From an uncultured Clostridia bacterium (GTDB lineage Bacteria > Bacillota > Clostridia > TANB77 > CAG-508), in contig CANQFW010000028.1 of the NCBI GenBank assembly GCA_947599995.1, forward strand, positions 1 through 14,874: a DNA stretch of 14,874 bases, in the 5' to 3' direction. A program made the position numbers and the translations under genes. Below are positions 1-7,056 of this stretch, piece by piece; the stretch's first letter is position 1; each line of letters opens with the position of its first letter. The notes beneath the pieces are model-generated. The model worked only from the letters and a program-made list of their open reading frames with translations, searched no databases and was not told the DNA's origin.

Positions 1-459
1 AATATTTTTAAATCAAAGGCAGAGAGTATAATGTTATCGACAGATGAAAAAATAGTATATACAGTTAATTATAAAGCCTATATTCGAAATGATATTTTGT
101 CTTTGGTTATAAAGTCAGAATTAAAAGAGAATGACAACAAGCAAAGAATTATTGTTCAAACATATAATTATAATTTAAAAGAAAATAGAGAAGAGACATT
201 AGAAGAAATCTTAAATATGAAGTCTATAAAAGTTGAAGATGCAGACAATAAAATAAGAAATACAATAAAGATGAAACAAGACAAAAACAAAAATTTATCA
301 GATTTGGGTTATAACTTATATCAGAGGGATTATACAAGTAATATATATGATATAAATAATTCATCTCAATATTTTTTAGGTAAAGATGGAAATATCTATG
401 TAATTTATGCATATGGTAATGATGACTTTACGAGTGAGATGGATTTGGTGATATTTTAG
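1..459 (+). CDS. 3' part of a protein with RsiV/DUF3298-like C-terminal domain (5' end outside window)
   Basis: The frame is open from base 1, so the gene almost certainly begins before the window; the ATG at 31 has no ribosome site and is probably internal. The visible 152 residues contain an 'ndilSLVIKSEL' strand, a segment like 'tYNYNLKENREETLEEIL' and the ending 'NIYVIYAYGNDDFTSEMDLVIF'. This order (a strand with the word SLVI, a 'Tgk.ltl.diL' segment, and a final strand with Y.YGN...SEMD) resembles the DUF4163/DUF3298 region of RsiV-type anti-sigma factors and related clostridial envelope proteins. That is a family resemblance from reading, not a search result. No membrane segment or sigma factor gene is visible here, so any link to a sigma factor is inference. 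A strong terminator follows 9 bases after the stop codon. Confidence 0.55.
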   Translation, partial: NIFKSKAESIMLSTDEKIVYTVNYKAYIRNDILSLVIKSELKENDNKQRIIVQTYNYNLKENREETLEEILNMKSIKVEDADNKIRNTIKMKQDKNKNLSDLGYNLYQRDYTSNIYDINNSSQYFLGKDGNIYVIYAYGNDDFTSEMDLVIF

Positions 460-467
460 GATTTATG

Positions 468-513
468 AACATCTACTATGGCTAAATTTTGATTAGCATG
501 TAGATGTTTTTTT
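468..513 (+). terminator. Rho-independent terminator of the 1-459 gene
   Basis: AACATCTAC (468-476) pairs with GTAGATGTT (500-508), enclosing an inner GCTAA/TTAGC stem, and a run of seven T follows at 507-513. It sits just behind the stop codon at 459. Confidence 0.85.
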
Positions 514-558
514 ATATGAATTTTAGTGTTGAAAAATATGATAAATTATGATTAAAAT

Positions 559-603
559 AATAAAGCAGATACTTTGTATTTATACAAAATTATCTGCTTT
601 ATT
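559..603. terminator. Long hairpin, probable bidirectional terminator between convergent genes
   Basis: AATAAAGCAGATA (559-571) pairs perfectly with TATCTGCTTTATT (591-603). After a small internal loop TTTGTAT (573-579) pairs with ATACAAA (582-588) around a 2-nt loop. A run of T/A flanks both sides. It lies between the plus-strand gene ending at 459 and htrA ending at 744 on the minus strand, where a terminator serving the minus strand is expected. Confidence 0.7.
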
Positions 604-628
604 TTGAAAATAAAAGGGGATGTTTTTA

Positions 629-661
629 TTAATAGTTAGTATCTAATTTACTAACTGTTAA
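629..661. repeat. 12-bp inverted repeat behind htrA
   Basis: TTAATAGTTAGT (629-640) and ACTAACTGTTAA (650-661) form a stem of 12 pairs with one G-T pair and a 9-nt loop. There is no clear T run on either side, so it may be a 3' stabilising or weak terminator hairpin of the htrA transcript. Confidence 0.45.
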
Positions 662-688
662 TAATATACTAAATTAATTTGTCTTTCC

Positions 689-725
689 TGTGAAAAAAAT
701 GTGAAAATATGTTGAGAATGTGAAC
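689..725 (+). promoter_or_regulatory. TGTGAAA direct repeats, distal to htrA
   Basis: TGTGAAA occurs at 689-695 and 700-706, 11 bp apart start to start, and TGTGAAC at 719-725. The same pair with the same 11-bp period occurs upstream of htrA at 2077-2094. An 11-bp period is typical of direct half-sites bound by OmpR-family response regulators such as WalR or PhoP; the exact sequence does not match the WalR consensus TGTWAH, so the assignment is inference. Confidence 0.35.
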
Positions 726-743
726 AATAACAGTTTTTTAAAT

Positions 744-2006
744 TTATTCAGATTTTGATTCTCCTAAAGTTAAAGAAATTTGTTCTTCACTACCATTTCT
801 AACAACTTTTAACTGTACTGTATCACCAATAGCATGAGAATTCTTTAGTTCATTTAATTCATCCATTGTTAATACCTTTTTACCATCAAATTCTGTAATT
901 ATATCGCCAGATTTTATACCTGCTTTTTCAGCAGCAGAATATTCATCTACATTTACAACATAAATTCCAGCAACTAGGTTATTTTTTTCAGCAGTTTTCT
1001 CGTCAAGATTTCTTCCAGAAATACCGATAGTAGGTCTTCTAACTTTATTATAAGTAATTAAATCTTTAGTAATATCAATTGTTGAGTTAATAGGAATTGC
1101 AAAACCGATACCTTCAACACCTGTGCTTGAAACTTTTAATGTATTTACACCAATAACTTTACCTTCGCTATCAACCAGTGCACCACCGCTGTTTCCAGAA
1201 TTTATAGCAGCATCTGTTTGAATAGCATTATATTTATTTCCATCACTATCTGTTACTTCTCTACTAACAGCACTTATAACCCCGCAGGTAATTGTTGTAC
1301 CTAGGTTTAATGGATTTCCGACAGCCATGGCAAATTCTCCAACTTTTATTGCATCTGAATCTGCAAATTCAGCAGCAGTTAAATTATCTGCTTCAATTTT
1401 TAAGACAGCTAAGTCTGTTTGCGAATCCTTTCCAACAATTTTAGCATCATATTCATTATCATTGTTTTGTAATTTTACTTTAACAGAAGTAGCTTCTGAA
1501 ATATCGTAATATGTGGATTCTGAAGATGTGTTTACAACGTGATTATTTGTTAAAATATAACCATCAGAGCTAATTATTATTCCTGAACCAGAAGCTTGAG
1601 CTGTAGAAGTTGATGGTGTGCCTCCTCCGAATATTCCATAAAATGATGACATTGATGAAGATACATTATATGTTACTTCGATTCCTACTATAGAAGGTAA
1701 TATTTTATTAGCCGCATAAACAGATGTGTCTGAATATTTAGAAAGAGAAACCTGTTCTACCGTTCCTAAATTCTTATTGTCAGATGATGTGTATGGGCTT
1801 GATACCTCAGATGCACTAGTAGATGTTCCAATTAATTTAGATTTTATAGACGGAACTCCAAAGCATGTTCCCACAACGACTATACAACCAAGTACACCAC
1901 TGAAAAAAGGAACTACAATGTTTTTCTTAAATCCACTGGTTTTATTTTCCTTTGTAAAATTAATATTTGATGATACATTTTTGAAATTATTTTTGTTTTC
2001 TTCCAT
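744..2006 (-). CDS. htrA: Membrane-anchored HtrA/DegP-family serine protease with PDZ domain
   Basis: This is an S1C-family protease that degrades or guards misfolded proteins outside the membrane. The 420 residues show a basic cytosolic tail, one membrane segment at about 29-52 (VVPFFSGVLGCIVVVGTCFG), a serine-rich linker (59-95), the trypsin-like domain at about 98-320 and one PDZ domain at about 325-415. The catalytic triad is readable: His156 in ILTNNHVV, Asp198 in TDLAVLKI and Ser273 in NSGNSGGAL. Length and order match Bacillus-type HtrA/YyxA proteins with one PDZ domain. The start is well supported by AAGGAGGT 8 bases before the ATG. The gene stands alone on the minus strand. In Bacillus, homologues are controlled by CssRS and WalRK; here only TGTGAAA direct repeats upstream hint at a response regulator. 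Confidence 0.95.
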   Translation of the reverse strand: MEENKNNFKNVSSNINFTKENKTSGFKKNIVVPFFSGVLGCIVVVGTCFGVPSIKSKLIGTSTSASEVSSPYTSSDNKNLGTVEQVSLSKYSDTSVYAANKILPSIVGIEVTYNVSSSMSSFYGIFGGGTPSTSTAQASGSGIIISSDGYILTNNHVVNTSSESTYYDISEATSVKVKLQNNDNEYDAKIVGKDSQTDLAVLKIEADNLTAAEFADSDAIKVGEFAMAVGNPLNLGTTITCGVISAVSREVTDSDGNKYNAIQTDAAINSGNSGGALVDSEGKVIGVNTLKVSSTGVEGIGFAIPINSTIDITKDLITYNKVRRPTIGISGRNLDEKTAEKNNLVAGIYVVNVDEYSAAEKAGIKSGDIITEFDGKKVLTMDELNELKNSHAIGDTVQLKVVRNGSEEQISLTLGESKSE

Positions 2007-2027
2007 AAAATTGACCTCCTTAAAAAG

Positions 2028-2057
2028 ATTTTATCACAAATTTTAGTTTTTAATCAA
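2028..2057 (-). promoter_or_regulatory. Possible htrA promoter
   Basis: On the minus strand TTGATT (2052-2057) and an extended -10 TGATAAAAT (2028-2036) are 18 bp apart. The predicted start would lie very close to the ribosome site at 2015-2021, so a more distal AT-rich -10 such as the TATTAT cluster near 2060-2070 is an alternative. Confidence 0.3.
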
Positions 2058-2076
2058 TAATATAATACAATATTTT

Positions 2077-2094
2077 TGTGAAAGATATGTGAAA
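2077..2094 (+). promoter_or_regulatory. TGTGAAA direct repeat pair upstream of htrA
   Basis: TGTGAAA at 2077-2083 and again at 2088-2094, separated by GATA, gives an 11-bp period. The position is 70-90 bp upstream of the htrA start, suitable for an activator. The protein that binds is unknown. Confidence 0.4.
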
Positions 2095-2263
2095 ATAAAG
2101 TAACTTGTAATTGTTTGACTTTACAAAAAATTATTGAATGATATGTGTTAGTGAAATGTAACGAATTATATGGAAAGCTGATATAAAATGTAAAAAGTAA
2201 AAACATTATAAAATTCATTGTAGAAAATTGCGATGAAAATATATAATAAGTTTAAAAAAGTAA

Positions 2264-2292
2264 TTGACAAAAGGTTGCAAAGGTTTTATACT
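2264..2292 (+). promoter_or_regulatory. Sigma-A promoter of the 2623-3174 gene
   Basis: A perfect -35 box TTGACA (2264-2269) and a TATACT -10 box (2287-2292) are separated by exactly 17 bp. The expected start is near 2299. The first coding gene downstream begins only at 2623, which implies a leader of about 320 nt. Confidence 0.65.
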
Positions 2293-2298
2293 GTAAAC

Positions 2299-2622
2299 AT
2301 AAATTATATAATTTAATTGTAACAGCTTAAATTGTTACTTTAATCAAAAGGGTTATAACTCATTCAAAAAATTAAATCAAGCTTATTTCTAATTTTCAAA
2401 ATAAGAAAAATCCTAAACATAGGAGGTGAATTTTATAGAGTACTAAATATCTAAATATAAAATATAAGTTATTTTACTTAGAAAAATTATCTATAATGAC
2501 TTATAAAGTTAGTATATTTTACAATTCCAAATTTTAAAACTATAACAAAAGAAAATGGCTTAAATAATTCTAAGAAAAATTAAAAATAATTATAAAATTA
2601 CTATATAATATGAGGAGGAATT
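2299..2622 (+). other. Long leader region with hairpins and an orphan ribosome site
   Basis: No full gene is visible in the 616-bp stretch 2007-2622. The leader part holds GTAACA/TGTTAC (about 2319-2338), a CTTATTT/AAATAAG hairpin (about 2380-2405) and a near-perfect ribosome site AGGAGGTGA at 2421-2429 with no ATG, GTG or TTG at the right distance. A frame of 32 codons is open from 2439 to the stop at 2535-2537 (beginning STKYLNIKYK). Removing one base from 'TATAG' at 2434-2438 would create an ATG 8 bases after the ribosome site and in this frame. It may therefore be a small peptide gene with a one-base error, a decayed gene, or chance in AT-rich DNA. No known riboswitch core was recognised. 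Confidence 0.4.
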
Positions 2623-3174
2623 TTGACAAGTTCAATAAATGAGAAATTAGATAAACTAAGATTAATTATACAAAACAGAAAAAATAAAGAAATTGTAATA
2701 GATATATTAAATAAGGCATTAAACATCAAATTAACAGATTTTAAATATCAAGGAATTAAAGCTTTGCAAAAGATTTCAGAATATGATTTTTCAGTATTAA
2801 AAATTGTTGGGAAAGTAAAGAATAAGGAATATGAATTTTATATAAAAACTATTAAAGGAGGCGAAATCAAAAAATCTGTTTTTTGTTGGTGGTCATTACT
2901 TCAGGAGGAATATGAAAAAAATTTATCAAATACCAAAGAATGTAAAAAAATACAAAATAAAGTAAACAAAGTATTAATAAAAGAAGATCTAAATCTAGAA
3001 TACAAAAATAGTGTGCATTTAGCTTTAGAAGGAGATTTTAGTTACAATTTCGAAGTGAATTTTATTGAATTAAAAAAATTTTTAGAAAAATTTGAGCCAG
3101 AATTAATAAATAAAATAGGAATTTTGAATTTGTGTAGTAATGATATATTACTTGTTATTGTAAGAAAAGTATAA
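2623..3174 (+). CDS. Hypothetical protein, 183 residues, TTG start
   Basis: I do not recognise this family. The TTG start is chosen because TGAGGAGGA lies 4-5 bases upstream, one of the strongest ribosome sites in the window; no ATG competes. The protein is soluble by inspection, with no signal peptide or membrane segment, and is rich in Lys, Glu, Ile and Asn. The first 60 residues look helical. Strands follow (VLKIVGKVKNKEYEFYIKTIKGGEIKKSVFCWWSLLQEEYEKN), with a conspicuous CWW at about 89-91, then a helical stretch and the final strand DILLVIVRKV. It is a single-gene unit with its own promoter at 2264. The stop codon is followed by no T-rich hairpin of its own before the minus-strand terminator at 3292-3349. 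It could be an accessory gene; there is no evidence for a specific role. Confidence 0.75.
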   Translation: MTSSINEKLDKLRLIIQNRKNKEIVIDILNKALNIKLTDFKYQGIKALQKISEYDFSVLKIVGKVKNKEYEFYIKTIKGGEIKKSVFCWWSLLQEEYEKNLSNTKECKKIQNKVNKVLIKEDLNLEYKNSVHLALEGDFSYNFEVNFIELKKFLEKFEPELINKIGILNLCSNDILLVIVRKV

Positions 3175-3291
3175 AATTACAAAAATAACAATCTAAACTT
3201 AATCTTATTAAAGCAGAATGCTGTAAAATTAAGCAGAAATTTTCTTGGCATTAAAAAGTTATGATTTATAAAAATGAAAAAGTAAGTTGTT

Positions 3292-3349
3292 AAAAAAGAA
3301 ATCAAGATTTAGATAAGCATTATAATTGCATATTTTAAATCTTGATTTC
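3292..3349 (-). terminator. Terminator of the penicillin-binding protein gene
   Basis: A perfect 14-bp stem, GAAATCAAGATTTA (3298-3311) with TAAATCTTGATTTC (3336-3349), encloses 24 nt. Read on the minus strand it is followed directly by TTTTTT (3292-3297). It lies about 90 bp behind the stop codon of the minus-strand gene and may also block read-through from the plus-strand gene ending at 3174. Confidence 0.8.
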
Positions 3350-3435
3350 GAATTAATATTAAAGTTAATAGTTAATTATTAAGAAAATCTAAAAAGATAA
3401 TATAAAATATATACATATATTAGTTTATTATAACA

Positions 3436-5181
3436 TTAATTTGGTGCTATTCCTAAATGAGGAAGTATTTCAGATAGCATATTTGCAATTACGGGACCGG
3501 CAGTTTGTCCACCAAAATAGCTTTTTCCACTTGGGTCATACAAAGTAAGCAAAATAGCAACTTGGGCATCTTCAACTGGAGATATTGCGGCAAAGGAAGC
3601 TACGTATCCAGCATTTGCATTACCAGCGGTTGGTTCAGAAGTACCAGATTTACCACCAATTGAATATCCATCAACTTTTGCTGTTTTACAGGTTCCTTCT
3701 TCTACAGCTGACTCCATCATAGATCTTACCTTTTCAGCTGTCTGTGATGATATTACTTGCCTGACAGTTGTAGGATTAGTATAAATTTTTTCACCAGTAT
3801 CTGTATTTGTCATGGACTTAATTATTCTTGGTTGCATTAAGTAACCACCATTTGCAATTGAACATATTGCTGTAGCCATTTGTAAAGGAGTGACAGTAAA
3901 TCTTTGACCAAAAGACATAGTTGCAAGTTCAACAGGTCCAACTTGGTTGATGTCATAGAATATTCCAGAAGATTCACCAGAAAGACCTACATTTGTCTTA
4001 TTAAATAAGCCAAATGCTTCAAAATATTTATACATTGTTGTAGCGCCAGTTCTTTGTGCAAGTTGAATAAATGCAGGGTTGCAAGAATTCATAATTGCCT
4101 GTCTTAATGTTTCACTTTGATGAGGGTTATAATAACGCCAACATTTAATTGGAATGGATTTTACATTTTCAACACCACTGCAATAAAAGTCTCCATTTAT
4201 ATCAGTATCCGTAATTCCTTCTTCTAAAGCAATAGAGGCAGTAATTAATTTAAATACAGAGCCAGGTTCATAAGTTTCAGACACAGATCGAACTTTCCAC
4301 ATATTTAAAATTCTGTTATTTTTTTCAGAGGCACTTATGTTATCCCAATTATCAGCATAAAAAGATGTAGGTGTAAATGCATTGTTTAAATCATATTCAG
4401 GGAAACAAGCCATTGCCAGTATTTCACCTGTTGAAGGGTTCATAACTATACAGTTACCACCTTTAGAGCATGAATTCTCATTTACAGCTTGTTCAAGGTG
4501 CTTTTCAACTATATTTTGAATATTTAAATCAAGTGTTAATGTCAAATCGTATCCGTTTTTAGCGGGAACAAAAGATAATTCAGAGTTCGGGATTTCTTCT
4601 TGTTTAGCATTAGTAGAAGTTGTAAGTTTGCCGGATGTACCAGTTAATATTGAATCAAAGGATGCTTCTATTCCACTTAAACCTTGGTTATCTGTACCAC
4701 AAGATCCGATTAAATTCGATGCAAGAGTACCATAAGGATAATATCTTTTTGAATCTTCATCTATATTTATACCAGAGGTTATTTTATTTTCTTTCATCCA
4801 ATTTTGTAATTTATCTACCTTATCTTGTTCGACTTTAGTTGCAATTTTTTTTATACCTGAAGTTGCATTTACCTTTTCTAAAGTTTCATTATAATCAAGT
4901 TCAAAAATTTCTGAAAGTCCTTTGGCAACAGTTTCTTTTAGTTGTTTAGTTTCCTCATCATTTTTACCTTTAATTTTTGATGGATTAATTGATATAGTAT
5001 CAACGGTTTCACTAATTGCAAGAGATGCACCAGTAGAGTCAAAAATATTTCCTCTTTTACTGCTTATTACTTCACTTGTAGTTTGTTGCCTAGAAGCGAG
5101 TTCCGAAAGATGAGAGCCATTTACTACTTGAATATAAAATAAACGCATCAATAAAAGTAACATAATGACGATAACTATCAT
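3436..5181 (-). CDS. Class B penicillin-binding protein (FtsI/SpoVD type transpeptidase), intact main frame
   Basis: This is a DD-transpeptidase that cross-links peptidoglycan outside the membrane. The frame from the ATG at 5181 gives 581 residues: a membrane segment (about 1-18, MIVIVIMLLLLMRLFYIQVV), the dimerisation region with SKRGNIFDSTG (about 41-51) and the transpeptidase domain. The active-site motifs are readable: SxxK at Ser308-Lys311 (GSVFK), SxN as SCN at 366-368, and KSG at 511-513 (GGKSGTSEP). There is no C-terminal PASTA domain, unlike Bacillus SpoVD, so FtsI/PBP2-like versus SpoVD-like cannot be decided. The ATG at 5181 has no ribosome site and lies inside the expected cytosolic tail. 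The true start is very probably the ATG at 5311, put out of frame by an extra base near 5226-5230. With that base removed the product is about 624 residues. Confidence 0.9.
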   Translation of the reverse strand: MIVIVIMLLLLMRLFYIQVVNGSHLSELASRQQTTSEVISSKRGNIFDSTGASLAISETVDTISINPSKIKGKNDEETKQLKETVAKGLSEIFELDYNETLEKVNATSGIKKIATKVEQDKVDKLQNWMKENKITSGINIDEDSKRYYPYGTLASNLIGSCGTDNQGLSGIEASFDSILTGTSGKLTTSTNAKQEEIPNSELSFVPAKNGYDLTLTLDLNIQNIVEKHLEQAVNENSCSKGGNCIVMNPSTGEILAMACFPEYDLNNAFTPTSFYADNWDNISASEKNNRILNMWKVRSVSETYEPGSVFKLITASIALEEGITDTDINGDFYCSGVENVKSIPIKCWRYYNPHQSETLRQAIMNSCNPAFIQLAQRTGATTMYKYFEAFGLFNKTNVGLSGESSGIFYDINQVGPVELATMSFGQRFTVTPLQMATAICSIANGGYLMQPRIIKSMTNTDTGEKIYTNPTTVRQVISSQTAEKVRSMMESAVEEGTCKTAKVDGYSIGGKSGTSEPTAGNANAGYVASFAAISPVEDAQVAILLTLYDPSGKSYFGGQTAGPVIANMLSEILPHLGIAPN

Positions 5182-5203
5182 AAGAGATTTTCTTAGTTTA
5201 TCT

Positions 5204-5311
5204 TTAGAAATTATATTTCCGACAGTTTAATTCATTTGATATATTAATCATCTTGTTGGGTTTTTTATTGTCTTTAAGATTATTATTTTTTTTATTATTG
5301 TTAATTTTCAT
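5204..5311 (-). pseudogene. Original 5' end of the penicillin-binding protein gene, out of frame
   Basis: A frame starting at the ATG at 5309-5311 follows a GGTGAT ribosome site and reads a lysine/asparagine-rich cytosolic tail (begins MKINNNKKNN, continues NKMINISNEL) before ending at a stop at 5204. If one A is removed from the AAA at 5226-5228, the frame continues as ELTVGNIISKDKLRKSLMIVIV into the membrane segment of the downstream frame. A short basic tail before the membrane segment is usual for this family. The promoter at 5344-5372 is well placed for this start, with a leader of about 25 nt. Confidence 0.7.
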
Positions 5312-5343
5312 ATAATCACCATATTTCTATTTTTATAACAACA

Positions 5344-5372
5344 ATTTTATAGTAATTACATGAAAATTGCAA
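5344..5372 (-). promoter_or_regulatory. Promoter of the penicillin-binding protein gene
   Basis: On the minus strand TTGCAA (5367-5372) and TAAAAT (5344-5349) are 17 bp apart, with an expected start near 5337, 26 nt before the ATG at 5311. Confidence 0.55.
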
Positions 5373-5446
5373 TATTATTTGGAAAAATTTAACTAAAAAC
5401 ATATTCTTTGTTAACTCTAACTATAAAAAAGAAAGGAGAATTACTA

Positions 5447-6983
5447 ATGGTTTCAATAGTAAAAAGTATGTCACTAGAAGGATTAGAAGGATATTTAATA
5501 GAGGTACAAACAGACGTAACAGGAGGAATTCCAAATTTTGATATTGTTGGGCTCCCAGATGCAAGTGTTAAAGAGGCTAGAGAAAGAATAAAATCTGCAA
5601 TTAAAAACACTAATTTTGAATTTTTTAGTAGAAAAGTACTAATAAATCTAGCACCAGCAGATAAGAAAAAAGAGGGAACAATATTAGATTTACCAATGGC
5701 TTTGGGAGTTTTGATTTCCATTGGAGAAGTAAAAAACAGCATTGTAATTTATGATACTGTTTTTTTAGGAGAGTTATCACTTAATGGGCAAGTAAATAGA
5801 GTAAATGGAATTTTACCTATGTGTATTGAGGCTAAAAAATTAGGAATAAAAAGAGTGGTTGTTCCAATGGCAAATTCATGTGAAGCAAAAATTGTTCAAG
5901 GATTAGAAGTGATTCCAGTAAATACTTTAAAAGATGCAATTAACTTTATAAATGATGGAGTAGTTTTAAAAGAAAAAGTTGAAAAAAAAGATGAAACAAG
6001 TATAAATAAAATAGAAAGTATAGACTTTTCAGATGTAAAAGGTCAAGAAAATGTGAAAAGGGCTTTAGAAATATCTGCAAGTCGGTGGACATAACTGTCT
6101 TCTTATTGGAAGTCCTGGAAGCGGTAAAACGATGCTTGCACAAAGACTTTCAACAATTTTACCAGATTTAACATTTGAAGAGGCATTAGAAATTACAAAA
6201 ATACACAGCATAGCAGGGAAAATAAAGGAAGGAGAAAGCATAGTTTTAAAAAGACCGTTTAGAAATCCACACTATACGGCATCTCCAATATCTATTATTG
6301 GAGGAGGTAAAAGTCCAAAACCAGGTGAAATTACTTTAGCACATTTGGGAATATTGTTTTTAGATGAACTTACAGAATTTAAAAGAAGTACATTAGAAAC
6401 TTTAAGAGGGCCAATAGAAGATGGAGTCGTAACTATAAGTAGAGTTAGCCAAAAGTTAACTTATCCTTGTAACTTTATGCTTATCGCAAGTATGAATCCA
6501 TGTCCATGCGGATATTATGGAAGCACACAGAAACAATGTACTTGTTCAGAACAAAGCATAAATAAGTATATTGGTAAAATAAGTGGGCCAATGCTTGATA
6601 GAATTGATATACATATAGAAGTAAATGCAGTGGAATATGAAAAATTAAACTCAGAAAGAAGGGGAGAAAGCTCGGAAATTATAAGAAAAAGAGTAAATGA
6701 TGCAAGAAAAATTCAGTTACAAAGGTATAAAGGTGTAGGGATATATTCTAATTCACAATTGAATAATAGACTAATTGAAAAGTATTGCAAAGTGGATGTA
6801 CAAGGTAAGATATTGCTAAAATCGGCTTTTGAAAATTTAAATTTAAGTGCTAGAGCATATAATAAGATTTTAAAGATTTCAAGGACAATTGCAGATCTAG
6901 ATAAGTCAGAAAATATAAAGGCAAATCATATTGCAGAGGCTATTCAGTATAGGACTCTTGATAGAAAATACTGGAGTAATTAA
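5447..6983 (+). pseudogene. comM: ComM/YifB Mg-chelatase-like AAA+ helicase, interrupted by a +1 frameshift
   Basis: ComM is a hexameric helicase that promotes branch migration when incoming DNA is integrated during transformation. Starting at the ATG at 5447 (AAAGGAG 9 bases upstream), the first frame gives the N-terminal ChlI/Lon-like domain (GLEGYLIEVQTDV, NFDIVGLPDASVKEARERIKSAIKN, INLAPADKKKEG) up to KGQENVKRALEISA, and runs into a stop at 6092. The second frame resumes at 6084 with GGHNCLLIGSPGSGKT (Walker A), LFLDELTEF (Walker B), SMNPCPCGYYG and the C-terminal Mg-chelatase domain ending at 6983. Four bases (AGTC, 6080-6083) stand where three are expected. Repaired, the product is 511 residues, the usual length. 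The second part cannot be a separate gene: it has no start before its P-loop. dprA follows closely. Confidence 0.88.
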
Positions 6984-7056
6984 ATGCCATGTATAATATT
7001 TTGCAGATTATAAAGTAAAAATAAATATGAGTATTAATAAAAGAAAAAGGAATATG

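Noticed and set aside
3436..5311. Assignment of the penicillin-binding protein as spoVD
   Set aside because: No PASTA domain and no mur/fts or sporulation neighbours; FtsI/PBP2-like is equally possible, so no symbol is given.
5408..5446. Start of comM at the TTG at 5408
   Set aside because: The ATG at 5447 has AAAGGAG at good distance and matches the usual N-terminus of the family.
6132..6983. Second half of comM as an independent gene starting at the ATG at 6132
   Set aside because: That ATG lies inside the Walker A motif (GSGKTM), so the product would lack its nucleotide-binding loop, and there is no ribosome site.
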